A program made the position numbers and the translations under genes. DNA of 64,000 nucleotides from assembly GCF_905220365.1 (NCBI RefSeq), contig NC_061138.1:11485814-11549813 (forward strand), written 5' to 3'. Of the stretch, positions 1 through 9,141 are shown piece after piece. This DNA is from Vanessa cardui (Eukaryota > Arthropoda > Insecta > Lepidoptera > Nymphalidae). Position 1 is the stretch's first letter; the number at the start of each line of letters is the position of its first letter. Below the pieces are notes generated by a model. The model searched no databases and was not told where the DNA came from. It saw only the letters and a list, made by a program, of their open reading frames with translations.

Positions 1-483
1 TTATTTCATATCCCCTTGGTCTAATTAGCAGCCTGCCTAATTATTTTCAAGAAACCACTTATCTTGTAATATATTCGTGAACTTTGCTAAGAAGAGGATA
101 CCTAACGCAACAGAGGAATTAAGGACGGTGAAAGTTCAAGACGCAGCACAGGAACAAAAGCTCTTACTTGCTTCCTGAGATTCGGGAATTGAAAGGAACG
201 GAGTGTCATTTATTATTTACATATTATAACCCCTAGTGACACTGTTCAAAAAGGTTCTAAAAGTTCTAAAAGGTATTTGAGCAGATGAAATACTTGACTA
301 AGGAATCGGTGTATTTTTTTACCTACGCTGAGGCTATTTCTTTTTGGTCTTATAAAACCATAAACAAAGTCATCAAATTTTACAGTATATTATGGTCAAC
401 TCTCTGAACAAGAAAATTTTGACGATACCCACTATTATATTCTTCAACACAATTGTACTTAAGTCTCCAGTATAATAATTCAT
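1..483. other. AT-rich stretch with no recognisable gene
   Basis: I see no exon, RNA gene or complete repeat here. It lies just outside the LINE remnant and Helitron that follow. Confidence 0.5.
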
Positions 484-620
484 CATCACCCTCCTGCCCC
501 GTCTTCTTGTTCTAACTGTTTGATGTCTTCTTCATCCCTATCTGACGTCATCTCATAAGTAACATTCTTTCCAGGTATTTCATCTTTCACATAAACCATC
601 CATCGTTTCATTGATCGTGC
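484..620 (-). repeat. C-terminal remnant of a LINE (endonuclease/RT type)
   Basis: On the minus strand the translation contains KRWM, YVKDE and KNVTYEMTSDRDE. This closely matches the decayed LINE C-terminus near 63755-63860 (KRWMDCVKDD, KNVTCEMTSDR). Such ends are typical of non-LTR retrotransposon ORF2 C-termini. The frame is open only for this short stretch, so it is a fossil. Family membership is inferred from the internal match. Confidence 0.5.
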
Positions 621-711
621 CTTATATTTATATCAATACTAGCAGACCCGGCCACGCGTTGCTGTGGCTGAGTGATTAATTAAAATAAATCACAGTTTAT
701 CACCTTAAAGT

Positions 712-1589
712 TTACTGAAGAGCCAGTCGATGTTCAATATTTTTGGTCAACCTGTCTTTTGTTAGCACAAATAAACTTGATGGTCTTCCTACACGTGAAC
801 AGGCTACGTATAATTGCCCATGGGAGAAACATGGATTCTCTAAATCTAAGCCGCAAATAGACATTGTTTGGCCTTGTGACTTATTTATAGTCATCGCGAA
901 AGCTAAACGAATAGGAAATTGCAGTATTTTAAATTGTATTGGAGAATATGACGGTATCATTGGAATGCGTGGTAACAGAACGATTTCTCCTTTAAACTTT
1001 CCTGTCAAAATAGTTGCTTCGAGAACATTTCCGGTGATTTTTTTTATTACCAAACGTGTACCGTTGCATAGTTTAGGGGGGTTCAAATTACGCAGAAGAA
1101 TAATCGGTGATCCAATTTTGATTCGAAGATTGTGTGGAGGCATTCCTGTTATGTCTAAAGAATTTAAAAATTCAATTGGAAAATTCACTGCATCATTTTC
1201 ATCAACAGTAGTGTCGATTGACTTGAACGACATCAAATCACCTAGTAATAGTTGTTGTATCTGGTAGTTAATTAGATCTACATCAACATTTTTCGCTGCC
1301 ATAATAGCACGATTACTAAGCCAATTATGATTTAGATAGTTATTTATTATATCTGGGAATACACTTTCGATCAGTTCATTTTTAGTTTGAACAACAGTAC
1401 AGAATTGTTCTGGTAATCTTATGCATTGGGTATCTTGATAAAATTATACTTCACCGTTTCCAATATCTAATAATTGCTGAGAAAATACTTGTGCTGCCGG
1501 ATCATTTTGGAGTTGTACTCGCATGTTTTTTGACAATCTTAGAGTTTTGACGTTTCTCCATAAAAATGATTGTTTTAAACATGCTGATT
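712..1589 (-). pseudogene. Helitron helicase (PIF1-like) C-terminal part, broken
   Basis: An open frame at 712-1302 (196 codons) contains NKSQGQT, LYVACSRV and FVLTKD, the C-terminal signatures of PIF1-type helicases found in Helitron Rep/helicase proteins. The same frame continues upstream to about 1589 with WRNVKTLRLS and NELIESVFPDI, interrupted by an in-frame TAA near 1446. The upstream helicase motifs I-III (Walker A and DEAD-like) are missing. A one-base shift separates it from the N-terminal fragment. It cannot encode an active helicase. Confidence 0.8.
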
Positions 1590-2294
1590 TCATCGGCAAA
1601 AGTAGAGCGAGGAATGACAGGCAATTGGCATTGGCATCAATGACCCTATTTTATGGTACACTTGTCCTTGTATTTTAAATGTTGTTTCAAAATTACGACC
1701 ATCAGTTGAGAGATCGCAAATTTTTGATGCTCCGAATGATGTCATTTGAAAGCAAGAATTAAACTTTCGTGTCTTACGCAAAAATAATTTTGAATCATTT
1801 GAAATGCCAGAAAAAAGAGATTTCAAAGGTTCAGGCGGAGTAGGGAGTGGTAATAATACAACTTTCCCTGAGGCACAACACATGCCAGGTGATTCATTCC
1901 GAAATTTTAACGCCTGACAATGTTTGCATATTTTGTTCATCGCACCGATAGTAACTTTGGGATCAGCTGAGTAATTAATGTCTGGTGCATAATTAAACCC
2001 AAGACGAACAAATGATTCACGTGTTAATGCACGACTGGTTCGCTGCCTTTCTCGGTCTCGTTCTTTAATTGAATCTATGTGTTGTCCACGTGCAGCTCTT
2101 GTTCTCAATAAATATTCTTGGAGACGATTATCACGCTGTTCTCTTGATTCATGCGCATGAATATCAGCTATGCGAATTCTTTGAGCTTCATTTCTTTCTG
2201 CTCTTTGTTCGACTGATTCGTGAGCTCTTTCAAGACGCCGTTGTCGAGCTTTTTTGCTACGGGCATTGTTGAGGTTAGATTATTTTAGTGGCAT
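1590..2294 (-). pseudogene. Helitron Rep N-terminal region, broken
   Basis: The minus strand reads MPLK from 2294, then a TAA stop, then an open frame running to 1590. It is rich in Arg, Glu and Ala (RQRRLERAHESVEQRAERNEA type), with a Cys-containing segment (KICKHCQALKF) and a QVYHKIGSL motif. These are the basic leader, zinc-binding segment and Helitron-like N-terminal domain of Rep/helicase proteins. The HUH nuclease core is absent: the sequence passes directly into helicase C-terminal coding. A longest open segment of 172 codons lies at 1590-2108. Confidence 0.75.
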
Positions 2295-2804
2295 TTTACT
2301 GAAAATTTTATGTGAATAAATTCCTTGTACTATTATTTTGTTGTTCTTAAAGGCGATGTCACAGAGAGTATCGATCAAAAAATGGCCAGCACCACGTGTA
2401 GTGGAAAATGAAATCTAAAATTCAACGGTAGCGCCATCTATGATAAGTTAATGATAAACGGTCTGACAAATTTCTGTAAAAAATCCTATGTGAGGCGCCA
2501 TCTGTTCGAAATTTTCGTAACTTACAATTAATAACAACAATCAACTTTGATAATCAGTTTATTGTTATTTATAAATCATTGAGGCCATTAATCGAAATGA
2601 AAGCTATCCTATCTCTTAAGTTGGACCAAATTACACATAAATGCCAAATTTCATCAATATCGGTTGAGTTGGTGAAGAGTTCACTGGGAACATACATTGT
2701 GACACTGGATTTTTATATATTAAGATATATCATAAAAATATAATATTTTGTCAAAGGAAATAAACCAAAATAAATTACACAGTTTAACCACGTATATTTA
2801 AGAT

Positions 2805-2987
2805 TCACAACGCGTATACCCGGACGTAGTCCACAACCAATTCTGGCGAAGTCCAAGTTGGGTACCACGAGAGTGTAGATTGCCAAAATTTGTACATAGC
2901 CTTGCTGTTACTATTCTTCCAGGGCTTGAATGGGCTATCTACGAAATCATTGACTCCACCGACACGTACTCCAAGTGAAATGTAGAA
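2805..2987 (-). CDS. betaGRP-like copy, exon 8 (C-terminus)
   Basis: Residues 385-444, FYISLGVRVGGVNDF through the aromatic W-rich segment (KPWKN, FWQSTLSWYPTW) to VDYVRVYAL and TGA. It has the same length (183 nt) as exon 8 of the tandem copy. Confidence 0.92.
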   Translation of the reverse strand, partial: FYISLGVRVGGVNDFVDSPFKPWKNSNSKAMYKFWQSTLSWYPTWTSPELVVDYVRVYAL

Positions 2988-5900
2988 CTGATAAAAAATA
3001 AGACTAATTAGTGGTAGATCTTAGACTATCAATAACAAGTGTATCACTTCTATATTGAATAACGATTTTTGACTTTGACTTTGAACACAGACGATCAATG
3101 TGGCCAAATATGGGTACTTAGCATTGTTAGAAATATTAGCTGTGTTCCTTACATCTTCCTCGTTATCAGTGAGGACTAAGGGGGACTAAAATGTAATATC
3201 CTTTATTCCCGGCTAACTTACTTTCTATAGGAATGTTTTGGTGATAAAATTGAGCAGCACCTACACTTCAACTCCTAGTCAAAGAGGAATAGGGTGTCAA
3301 AAATATATTTTAGGGAAGATTACAATGTAAGGTAATACTAACCATGTTATTTGACGAGCTATAACGTGATTTGTAATTTAAGGATATATTAAGAGCTTAC
3401 CAATTGATCCAAAGGTGCAATAGGCGTTCCTCTTGCCCAGCTTTCTGACTGCGGCGGCAATTTAAAAGAGGAGTTTCCATAGAGATCAGTATTTCTTATG
3501 AATGAGCCATAAGATATATTATCCACTAATAGTTGAATACTATCTGTATCATAAATAAGGAAAGAAGTTAGTTTGGAAAATAATCATAATATATAAAAAA
3601 AGAATTTTGTTATGTAACAATAGCAGAAGCTAAAACTAAGTAGAGAGCATGCTGAGGTTGGTAGAAATTGTGAGTTGATACCCTGACTGGCTTGTACAAC
3701 AAAAACGGCTTGTATATTTCCCACTGCTCGGCTAAGGCCTTTCTCCTTTTGAGCAGAAGGTTTGGAACATATTCGAGTAAGCTGTTCCAATGGGTTAGTG
3801 GAATACACATTTAGCAAAATTTCTACAAGATTAACCACATGCAGGTTTCCTTCACCGCCGATCACGAGATAAGTTATAAAAGCACAAAGCCTTACGCTAA
3901 TTCAAGTATAGGTATGTCTTACCAGGTTTCCAAATTAAGGAGTAAACATGAAAGTCGTTATTCCAATTAGCAGAACTGTAGTGTTTTTTTAAAGGCAACG
4001 ATCTCAAAGGCTCGCTATCGCATAAAATTGGACCCCCATATAGTTCCTTTGAAAATTCCTGATTTCCTTTCACAAAGGCAATTCGCATGAGCCCTGAGGC
4101 ATAGTGACGTTTTCCATATTCGTGGGTTAATGGTTCGAGATTGATTTCTAAAAATGGCTAAGTTATTATCATCAATATCGTGTAATCATGAAACTATTTG
4201 ATCTTACACAATTGTTTTAAATTCAGTTATTATTAAGTGAACCAGTTATTGTAATATTTCAATGAATGTATTTTACCCGGTATCAACCAATCTCCAACTG
4301 GTAGCTTGGCACGCACATCAATTCGGCCAAATTTGAAACTAAATAATTTTTTTGTGGATATTTTTCCACTTGTAATTGGTGGGAGGATTTGAGCACCTGA
4401 TGAACTTTGAATACACTCCCTGGTACCAACTTCACCAGTACATCTGAAAATGTTTCAATTATATCAATACCATACTCGACGGCCTAGTTGATACACAGGC
4501 TCGATGTGTCCATGATACCTAGTTCCTGAGTTAAAGCTCCAGGAGTACGATGAAACGTTATTGGGTTCTATTGAAAAATTCTCAACCAAGAGATTGGTAT
4601 ATAAGAGTGAAGGAGATAGATAGATAGTGCACCTGTGTTTGCTGCATCTTATATGTAATAGACTAAGCCTATTTAAGTCCCAGTGAATAGGGAACGACGG
4701 CTGTAAAAATGTTGCTGGCCAGTCAGAGAGCGGTATTACGGCTATTAATAAAAAAAAATTAAAAACGTGAAGTAAAGTAAATTCCAGTTTCAACTGAACA
4801 AAGTATATTATTTCATCATTTGGCGTCAATTGTGACTTGCAATTTAATGGTCTCCCTTGAGCTGTGAACGTGGCCGATATTGGCCATCACATCATCATCA
4901 TCATCTTTATCACTACCAGCATCACCGTCACCATGATCATCAAGATACTCTAATCTTGTAAATACCAGTAGTTCTATTAGAACTCTCTTGTTAATTACTA
5001 AGTAAATTATGTAAGTCGATTTACGCTCATACGCTATTTTGATACGTGTTTCCTATAAACGTTATTTATCTACGTTTCGTCTTCCAACACTGCGTCAACG
5101 TTGTACCAATAAGGGAACAAACAGGAAAGTTCTCAAACATATACTATTATTTGAGAACTTTCCTGTTTCAATTAAATTTTGGATTTATACAATTTTATAT
5201 ATTAATATTCCTGACCCATAAACGTGCAAATACAATTTGTTCATTAAGACTAGATATTTTAATTAAATAAGTTTGGATTTATATCAAACTTACTTTGTTC
5301 ATCAAGATTCAATATAAATTTGCATAGGTAAATATATTATGTGTACTTACGAACTACCCAGGTCCCATTGACTGTAATCGTTTTCTGTTCTGGCATATAC
5401 AGAAATCTCGGGTTTTATAATTAGTGTTCCATTCTCAATGCGTATTGCTTTTGTTTCGTATGCGTTGAACGGATAGTCCTTTTAAACAAAGAAGTAAATA
5501 ATTAGAATAAAGATTCAGATACAATAGATAGTAAAAATTCCACAGCTGGTGAAGATACCGTGAAATCAGACAAACGACTAGATGAACTATATTGTTCAGC
5601 TTTTGTCATACAACAAACAACAACAACAACTGCCTGTCAATTTCCCACTGCTGGGCTAAAGCCTCGTCTCCCTTTGAGAAGAAGGTTTCGATCATATTTC
5701 ACCACGCTGTTCCAATGCGGGTTGGTGGAATACACATGTGGTAGAATTGATATGAAATTAGACACATGCAGGTTTTCTCACGATGTTTTCCTTCACCGCC
5801 GAGCACGGGATGAGTTATAAAGACAAATTAAGCACATGAATATTCAGTAGTGTTTGCCTGGGTTTGAACCCGCAATCATCGGTTAAGATGTACGCGTCCT

Positions 5901-8024
5901 AACCACTGGGTCATGTCGGCTTTCATCATAGCTAACAATTTATTCTGATACGTGTAGGTTTCGCCGTGATATTCTTTGATAATCATTACAGTTGAAATAT
6001 TAAATTAAATTCTAGAAAATTGTGGCGATTGGTTATGTACATAGTATGTTTTTCAGTTTGTCATCATCAGGTCCATTCTGTTCCCATATTTAAATTGATA
6101 TTGGTTTTAGTTTTTTGAACATACATAAGAGTAACAATATCTATTAAAGAAGTGCAGCGATTATATTATTTATGTTATAAAATTATTATTTCTCACTTTA
6201 CAATTGATTTAGGCCACATCATAGTGATAATATAACATACAATTTATTGCATATACGAAATAAAAACGAGTAAAAAATCTTATGACTATTAACTAAAGTC
6301 GTTGTATTGAGAGATAAACAAAGGGCATTCAAAGATCCCTTATTGTTAGAATATTCTTGATTTGCTAGCATTTTAATAATCCTAATGACTTATCCAAAGT
6401 TAGTAGTAGTAGTTAGTTAATATTGAGGTTTTCGATTAATGACATCTATAATATTCTCAACTGGTTTGGTAAATTAGATTTGCAAGCAATCAGCATACAA
6501 GTGAAGACACTTAGATGAGATAGTAATAGACAATAGATGAGAGAAGATGGCAACAGTATTGATGAAGATAGAAAGCAAAAGAGTACAGAGAAGCCCTGAG
6601 GAATAACAGCACTGAGACCGTTTCTTAAACGGTTTCCAAACTGTTGATATATATTTATGTTTATACGCGTACAACTATTCTATCAATGGTAAATATCTCA
6701 TTATGTTATTAAATATAAGACTTACAGGCTCCTGTGGAAACATGACCTCCTTTTTCCACGTCAACTTATCGTTATTGAATTCTTCGCTGAAGATCAAACT
6801 ATTTTTACAAATTTGATTCGAGCATGGTGTACGCGTTTCGGAGATAACACAATTTGAATATTCTGTATCCGGCACCAATTCTACACAAATAGTTAATAAT
6901 TAACATCAACAAACGAGGATAAATGTAGTCGAGCTAGTGATAAACAAAAAAATAACTTGGTACACAAATAGTGTAGAGCCTGAGAAAGGACATAGACGTT
7001 TTTGGTAACTAGTTCATATAAAGTCAGTAGGGCATTGTGGAAGACCATTTGCATATAATATAAGCATCACCTAATCTCATATATTCTACCGCTGTTTTTC
7101 CGATTTGAAGTATGAGGCCCACGATGAAACAGATACAAAAGATATAGCATCTTAGTTCCCAAGTGGTTCATAGGCCTCATAGAATTGTTCCAAGCCATCA
7201 ATAATCTTAATGTACAAAATGTTTATGTTATTTTAAGTTATAATTATTGATGTATTGTATATATTACGTAAGAGATTAAGGAAAATTGTGTAAATTATGT
7301 ACACTATCAACACGGATACTTGCCACGAACAGTCCATATTCTATTTTCTTGTATTTTGACATTTTTTTTGTAGACTATTATATTGCAATATACCACGTCT
7401 CCTAAGCGTAAATCGATATTTCGGTCTACGGAGGTCCAAAATCCATTTTTCGCCGATGGTATTGTATTTTTCCACTGTGTCGTATGAAGGCCCCGTCTGA
7501 GATTGGCAGTGATCGTGAATGATGAAAATCCAGCGTCTAAAATTTGAATAGGATTAAATATATTGTAACTACTTACCCTATAACCAATTTGAAATAAAAC
7601 CGACCCAGGTATACCTAGTATTGTGAAGGCTATCTATAAGACCTCTTTTGAATAAATATACATTCATTTCATTAATATATTAATATATTAATAATAAAAT
7701 CAACAAAGATTAATAATAAAATAAATATACGAATAAATGGACGCATTTTGTTGATAAGTCGAATAATTTTCTAAATTTATTTAAAAAAAAAGTATTAATG
7801 AAGTAACACATTTTTACGTAGTTTTTCATGTCAAGAAGAGTAAGCAGGGAATAATTTTTCATTTAAAAAAGCTAAGACAAATTTGAAAAAAAATATTGCC
7901 TACCTGGCATTCTAATTTTTATCCCTCTCGGACTCATTGCTTCAATCTTTAAGTCTGGTAGATTGCTCATCACAAATCCGAAGTACAAAGACGTGAAAAC
8001 AATTAGCAACATTTGCCATCCCAT
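2805..8024 (-). CDS. Divergent beta-1,3-glucan recognition protein (betaGRP/GNBP-like), 8 exons
   Basis: The hand-assembled CDS is 7904-8024, 7324-7536, 6726-6880, 5351-5478, 4277-4443, 3923-4147, 3401-3543 and 2805-2987. It totals 1335 nt, 444 residues plus TGA. Residues 1-20 form a signal peptide (MGWQMLLIVF start), about 41-111 a CBM39-like glucan-binding domain, and about 122-444 a GH16-like fold. The family binds beta-1,3-glucan in haemolymph and triggers prophenoloxidase and Toll cascades. Where active GH16 enzymes have E-x-D-x-x-E, this protein has SGLMRIAFVKGN (279-290), so it should be non-hydrolytic. Compared with its neighbour it lacks the proline hinge and has a CBM39 four residues shorter and strongly diverged. 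All introns are GT-AG except the second, which has a GC donor. It lies head-to-tail about 0.93 kb downstream of the second copy's stop and has the same intron phases. No stop or frameshift was found, so it is probably functional, though expression is unknown. Confidence 0.9.
3401..3543 (-). CDS. betaGRP-like copy, exon 7
   Basis: Residues 337-384: SIQLLVDN, GSFIRNTDLYGNSSF (a possible N-glycosylation site at NSS) and APLDQL, a family landmark. Phase 0 at the donor (TTG|GTAAGC). Confidence 0.9.
3697..3891 (-). repeat. tRNA-derived SINE (Metulj-like), headless, in intron 6 of the betaGRP-like gene
   Basis: It matches the body and 3' end of the SINE seen many times in this window (TTTCCCACTGC, GGAACATATTC, GTTCCAATGGG, CCTTCACCGCCGA read on the plus strand). 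The tRNA-like head is missing. Confidence 0.75.
3923..4147 (-). CDS. betaGRP-like copy, exon 6 (degenerate active-site strand)
   Basis: Residues 262-336. EINLEP is followed by YASGLMRIAFVKGN, where hydrolytic GH16 members carry the catalytic glutamates, then VYSLIWKP. No catalytic acid pair is present. Phase 1 at the donor. Confidence 0.9.
4277..4443 (-). CDS. betaGRP-like copy, exon 5
   Basis: Residues 206-261. It contains CTGEVGTREC, SGAQILPPI and FKFGRIDVRAKLP, the block before the GH16 active-site strand, ending VGDWLIP. Phase 1 at the donor. Confidence 0.88.
5119..5168. repeat. Perfect 19-bp inverted repeat with 12-nt loop (intron 4 of the betaGRP-like gene)
   Basis: Arms at 5119-5137 and 5150-5168 (AAACAGGAAAGTTCTCAAA and its exact reverse complement) flank 12 nt. 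No second copy was noticed in this window. Confidence 0.85.
5351..5478 (-). CDS. betaGRP-like copy, exon 4
   Basis: Residues 164-205, starting DYPFNAY and containing GTLIIKPEI, the conserved second strand block of the GH16-like domain. The donor is GGTAGTTC|GTAAGT, phase 2. Confidence 0.86.
5605..5924 (-). repeat. Full-length tRNA-derived SINE (Metulj-like) in intron 3 of the betaGRP-like gene
   Basis: Read on the minus strand it has an A box (GACCCAGTGG), a B box (GGTTCAAACCC), a conserved body and a GTTGTT-type simple tail (AACAACAACAAC on plus). The small plus-strand open frame at 5560-5820 is only this repeat. Confidence 0.88.
6726..6880 (-). CDS. betaGRP-like copy, exon 3 (linker and start of GH16-like domain)
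   Basis: Residues 112-163. It contains four Cys residues, the NSLIFSEEFN strand and EVMFPQEP, which opens the GH16-like fold. There is no proline-rich segment here, unlike the tandem copy. The acceptor is TGTGTAG, the donor CCT|GTAAGT, phase 0. Confidence 0.88.
7324..7536 (-). CDS. betaGRP-like copy, exon 2 (CBM39-like domain)
   Basis: Residues 41-111. Conserved features against the neighbouring betaGRP are the Trp in TTQWKN, the NGFWTSVDRN strand and the LRLGDVVY segment. The FAFHG and GYRQDDGEW landmarks of canonical CBM39 are replaced or lost. The exon ends CGTG|GCAAGT: only a GC donor at this point keeps the frame into exon 3. Confidence 0.85.
7904..8024 (-). CDS. betaGRP-like copy, exon 1 (signal peptide)
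   Basis: Residues 1-40. The ATG at 8024 is followed by a hydrophobic signal sequence (MLLIVFTSLYFGFVM) with probable cleavage near residue 20. The mature N-terminus continues LPDLKIEAMSPRGIKIRMP, matching the start of CBM39 in this family. The donor is CCAG|GTAGG, phase 1. Confidence 0.88.
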
Positions 8025-8160
8025 GATGTGTGACGTCTATCTCACGAGACCCGTTTAAGAGGACTGAGGATTGGCTTAAGGATAGGATGTACGCACCTAT
8101 TGTTTCAGGCTGATAACAGCTATCACACGTTACGAACCGGCAAAGTCTGTCATTTTATTC
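8025..8160 (-). promoter_or_regulatory. Upstream region of the betaGRP-like gene with GATA-type sites
   Basis: Between the ATG at 8024 and about 8160, plus-strand TGATAA (8112-8117) and TATC (8122-8125) plus several GGATA/TATCC words resemble GATA-factor sites, common near insect fat-body immune genes. I saw no clear NF-kB decamer or TATA box. This is weak, unaided pattern recognition. Confidence 0.25.
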
Positions 8161-8869
8161 AATGATACATTCTGGGTTCAATTACACAATTAAAATATTC
8201 TGGTTTTAGGGCGCCCAGAGTTCTATGATTATATTTTTTATAAATAGTCTTTGCGTATGATATATGTACGTGTGTGTATGTAGTCTATGTATATTATTTA
8301 TTACATGTTTTATATTATTAGTATTCATTCAAGTTTGACTTATTATAGATTAAAAATTAGCCACTAAATTCTCAAGCTGTTTCTATTAAATTGGTTTAAA
8401 AAGTTTGTAATCTCGGCAGCTCTGGTAACGATATTTTTTCACACCATCTGATTCTGTGATTATTTTTTTTTCATAAATAAATTATAATTATTTCTCTTAA
8501 TTTACCAAGTAAAACTTTAAGAGGAGTTCGATTTCTTACAATAAAAAGAAGTGGCACACAGATGTGCCATTACATTAGTGTGCAGACGGACCCTGGTCAG
8601 CGTATGCTAAATGTGAGATTTCAATTATCGACAAATGAATCTGAAAAAAGTTCAATTAAAATTGAATCAGAGCGTAAACGTTTTTGAGAAACTAAGGTTT
8701 TACTGAAGGAAGTATTCATTAAAAATAATTGGTAGTGAAAACAAATAATTTTGCGGATTTTAGCCATTGGTATTAAATGTGTCAGATTCGCTTAGACGCT
8801 TAGCGTGAAATCTCGATAAAAGAATATTGAGAGTTACTTAAACATATTATGTCGGCCGAGATTCTTTCC

Positions 8870-8875
8870 TTTATT
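8870..8875 (-). terminator. Polyadenylation signal of the canonical betaGRP gene
   Basis: The first AATAAA on the minus strand after the stop codon at 8959-8961 lies 84 bp downstream. It fits a short 3' UTR ending well before the next gene's start at 8024. Confidence 0.6.
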
Positions 8876-8958
8876 GAAAAGCTGATATCAATTGGAAGTA
8901 GGTATAGACATAAATAATTAAACAGTGTATTATAATTAAAGTCTATTATATTATCAAA

Positions 8959-9141
8959 TTACAAAGCAAAAACTTTGACGGAGTCCACGAGCATTTCAGG
9001 CGAGAACCAAGTTGGGAACCAGGAATCTTTACTTTCCCAGAACTTAAAGAGCGCTTTGCTGTTACGATTCTTCCATGGTTTGTCAGGACCGTCAGGAAAG
9101 TCGTAGATACCCCCAACACGCACGCCAAGGGATATGTAGAA
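8959..9141 (-). CDS. BGRP: betaGRP exon 8 (C-terminus)
   Basis: Residues 427-486: FYISLGVRVGGIYDFPDG, KPWKNRNSKALFKFWES, SWFPTWFSPEMLVDSVKVF, AL, then TAA at 8961-8959. Confidence 0.96.
   Translation of the reverse strand, partial: FYISLGVRVGGIYDFPDGPDKPWKNRNSKALFKFWESKDSWFPTWFSPEMLVDSVKVFAL

Larger units (their letters stand above)
639..2725 (-). mobile_element. Internally deleted Helitron with both ends
   Basis: On the minus strand the element begins with TCTTAATATATAAAA at 2725 and ends with CTAG at 642-639. The base before the 5' end is A and the base after the 3' end is T, as expected for Helitron insertion into AT. A GC-rich palindromic stretch (ACGCGTGGCCGGGTC) sits just before the CTAG, matching the usual 3' hairpin. 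Inside, Helitron N-terminal and helicase C-terminal coding remnants share the element's strand. At about 2.1 kb it is far shorter than an autonomous Helitron, so the Rep core and most of the helicase are deleted. It ends 79 bp downstream of the betaGRP-like gene. Confidence 0.82.

Noticed and set aside
743..1267. Plus-strand open frame of 174 codons over the Helitron
   Set aside because: It is the antisense of the helicase fragment; the minus frame carries the PIF1 motifs.
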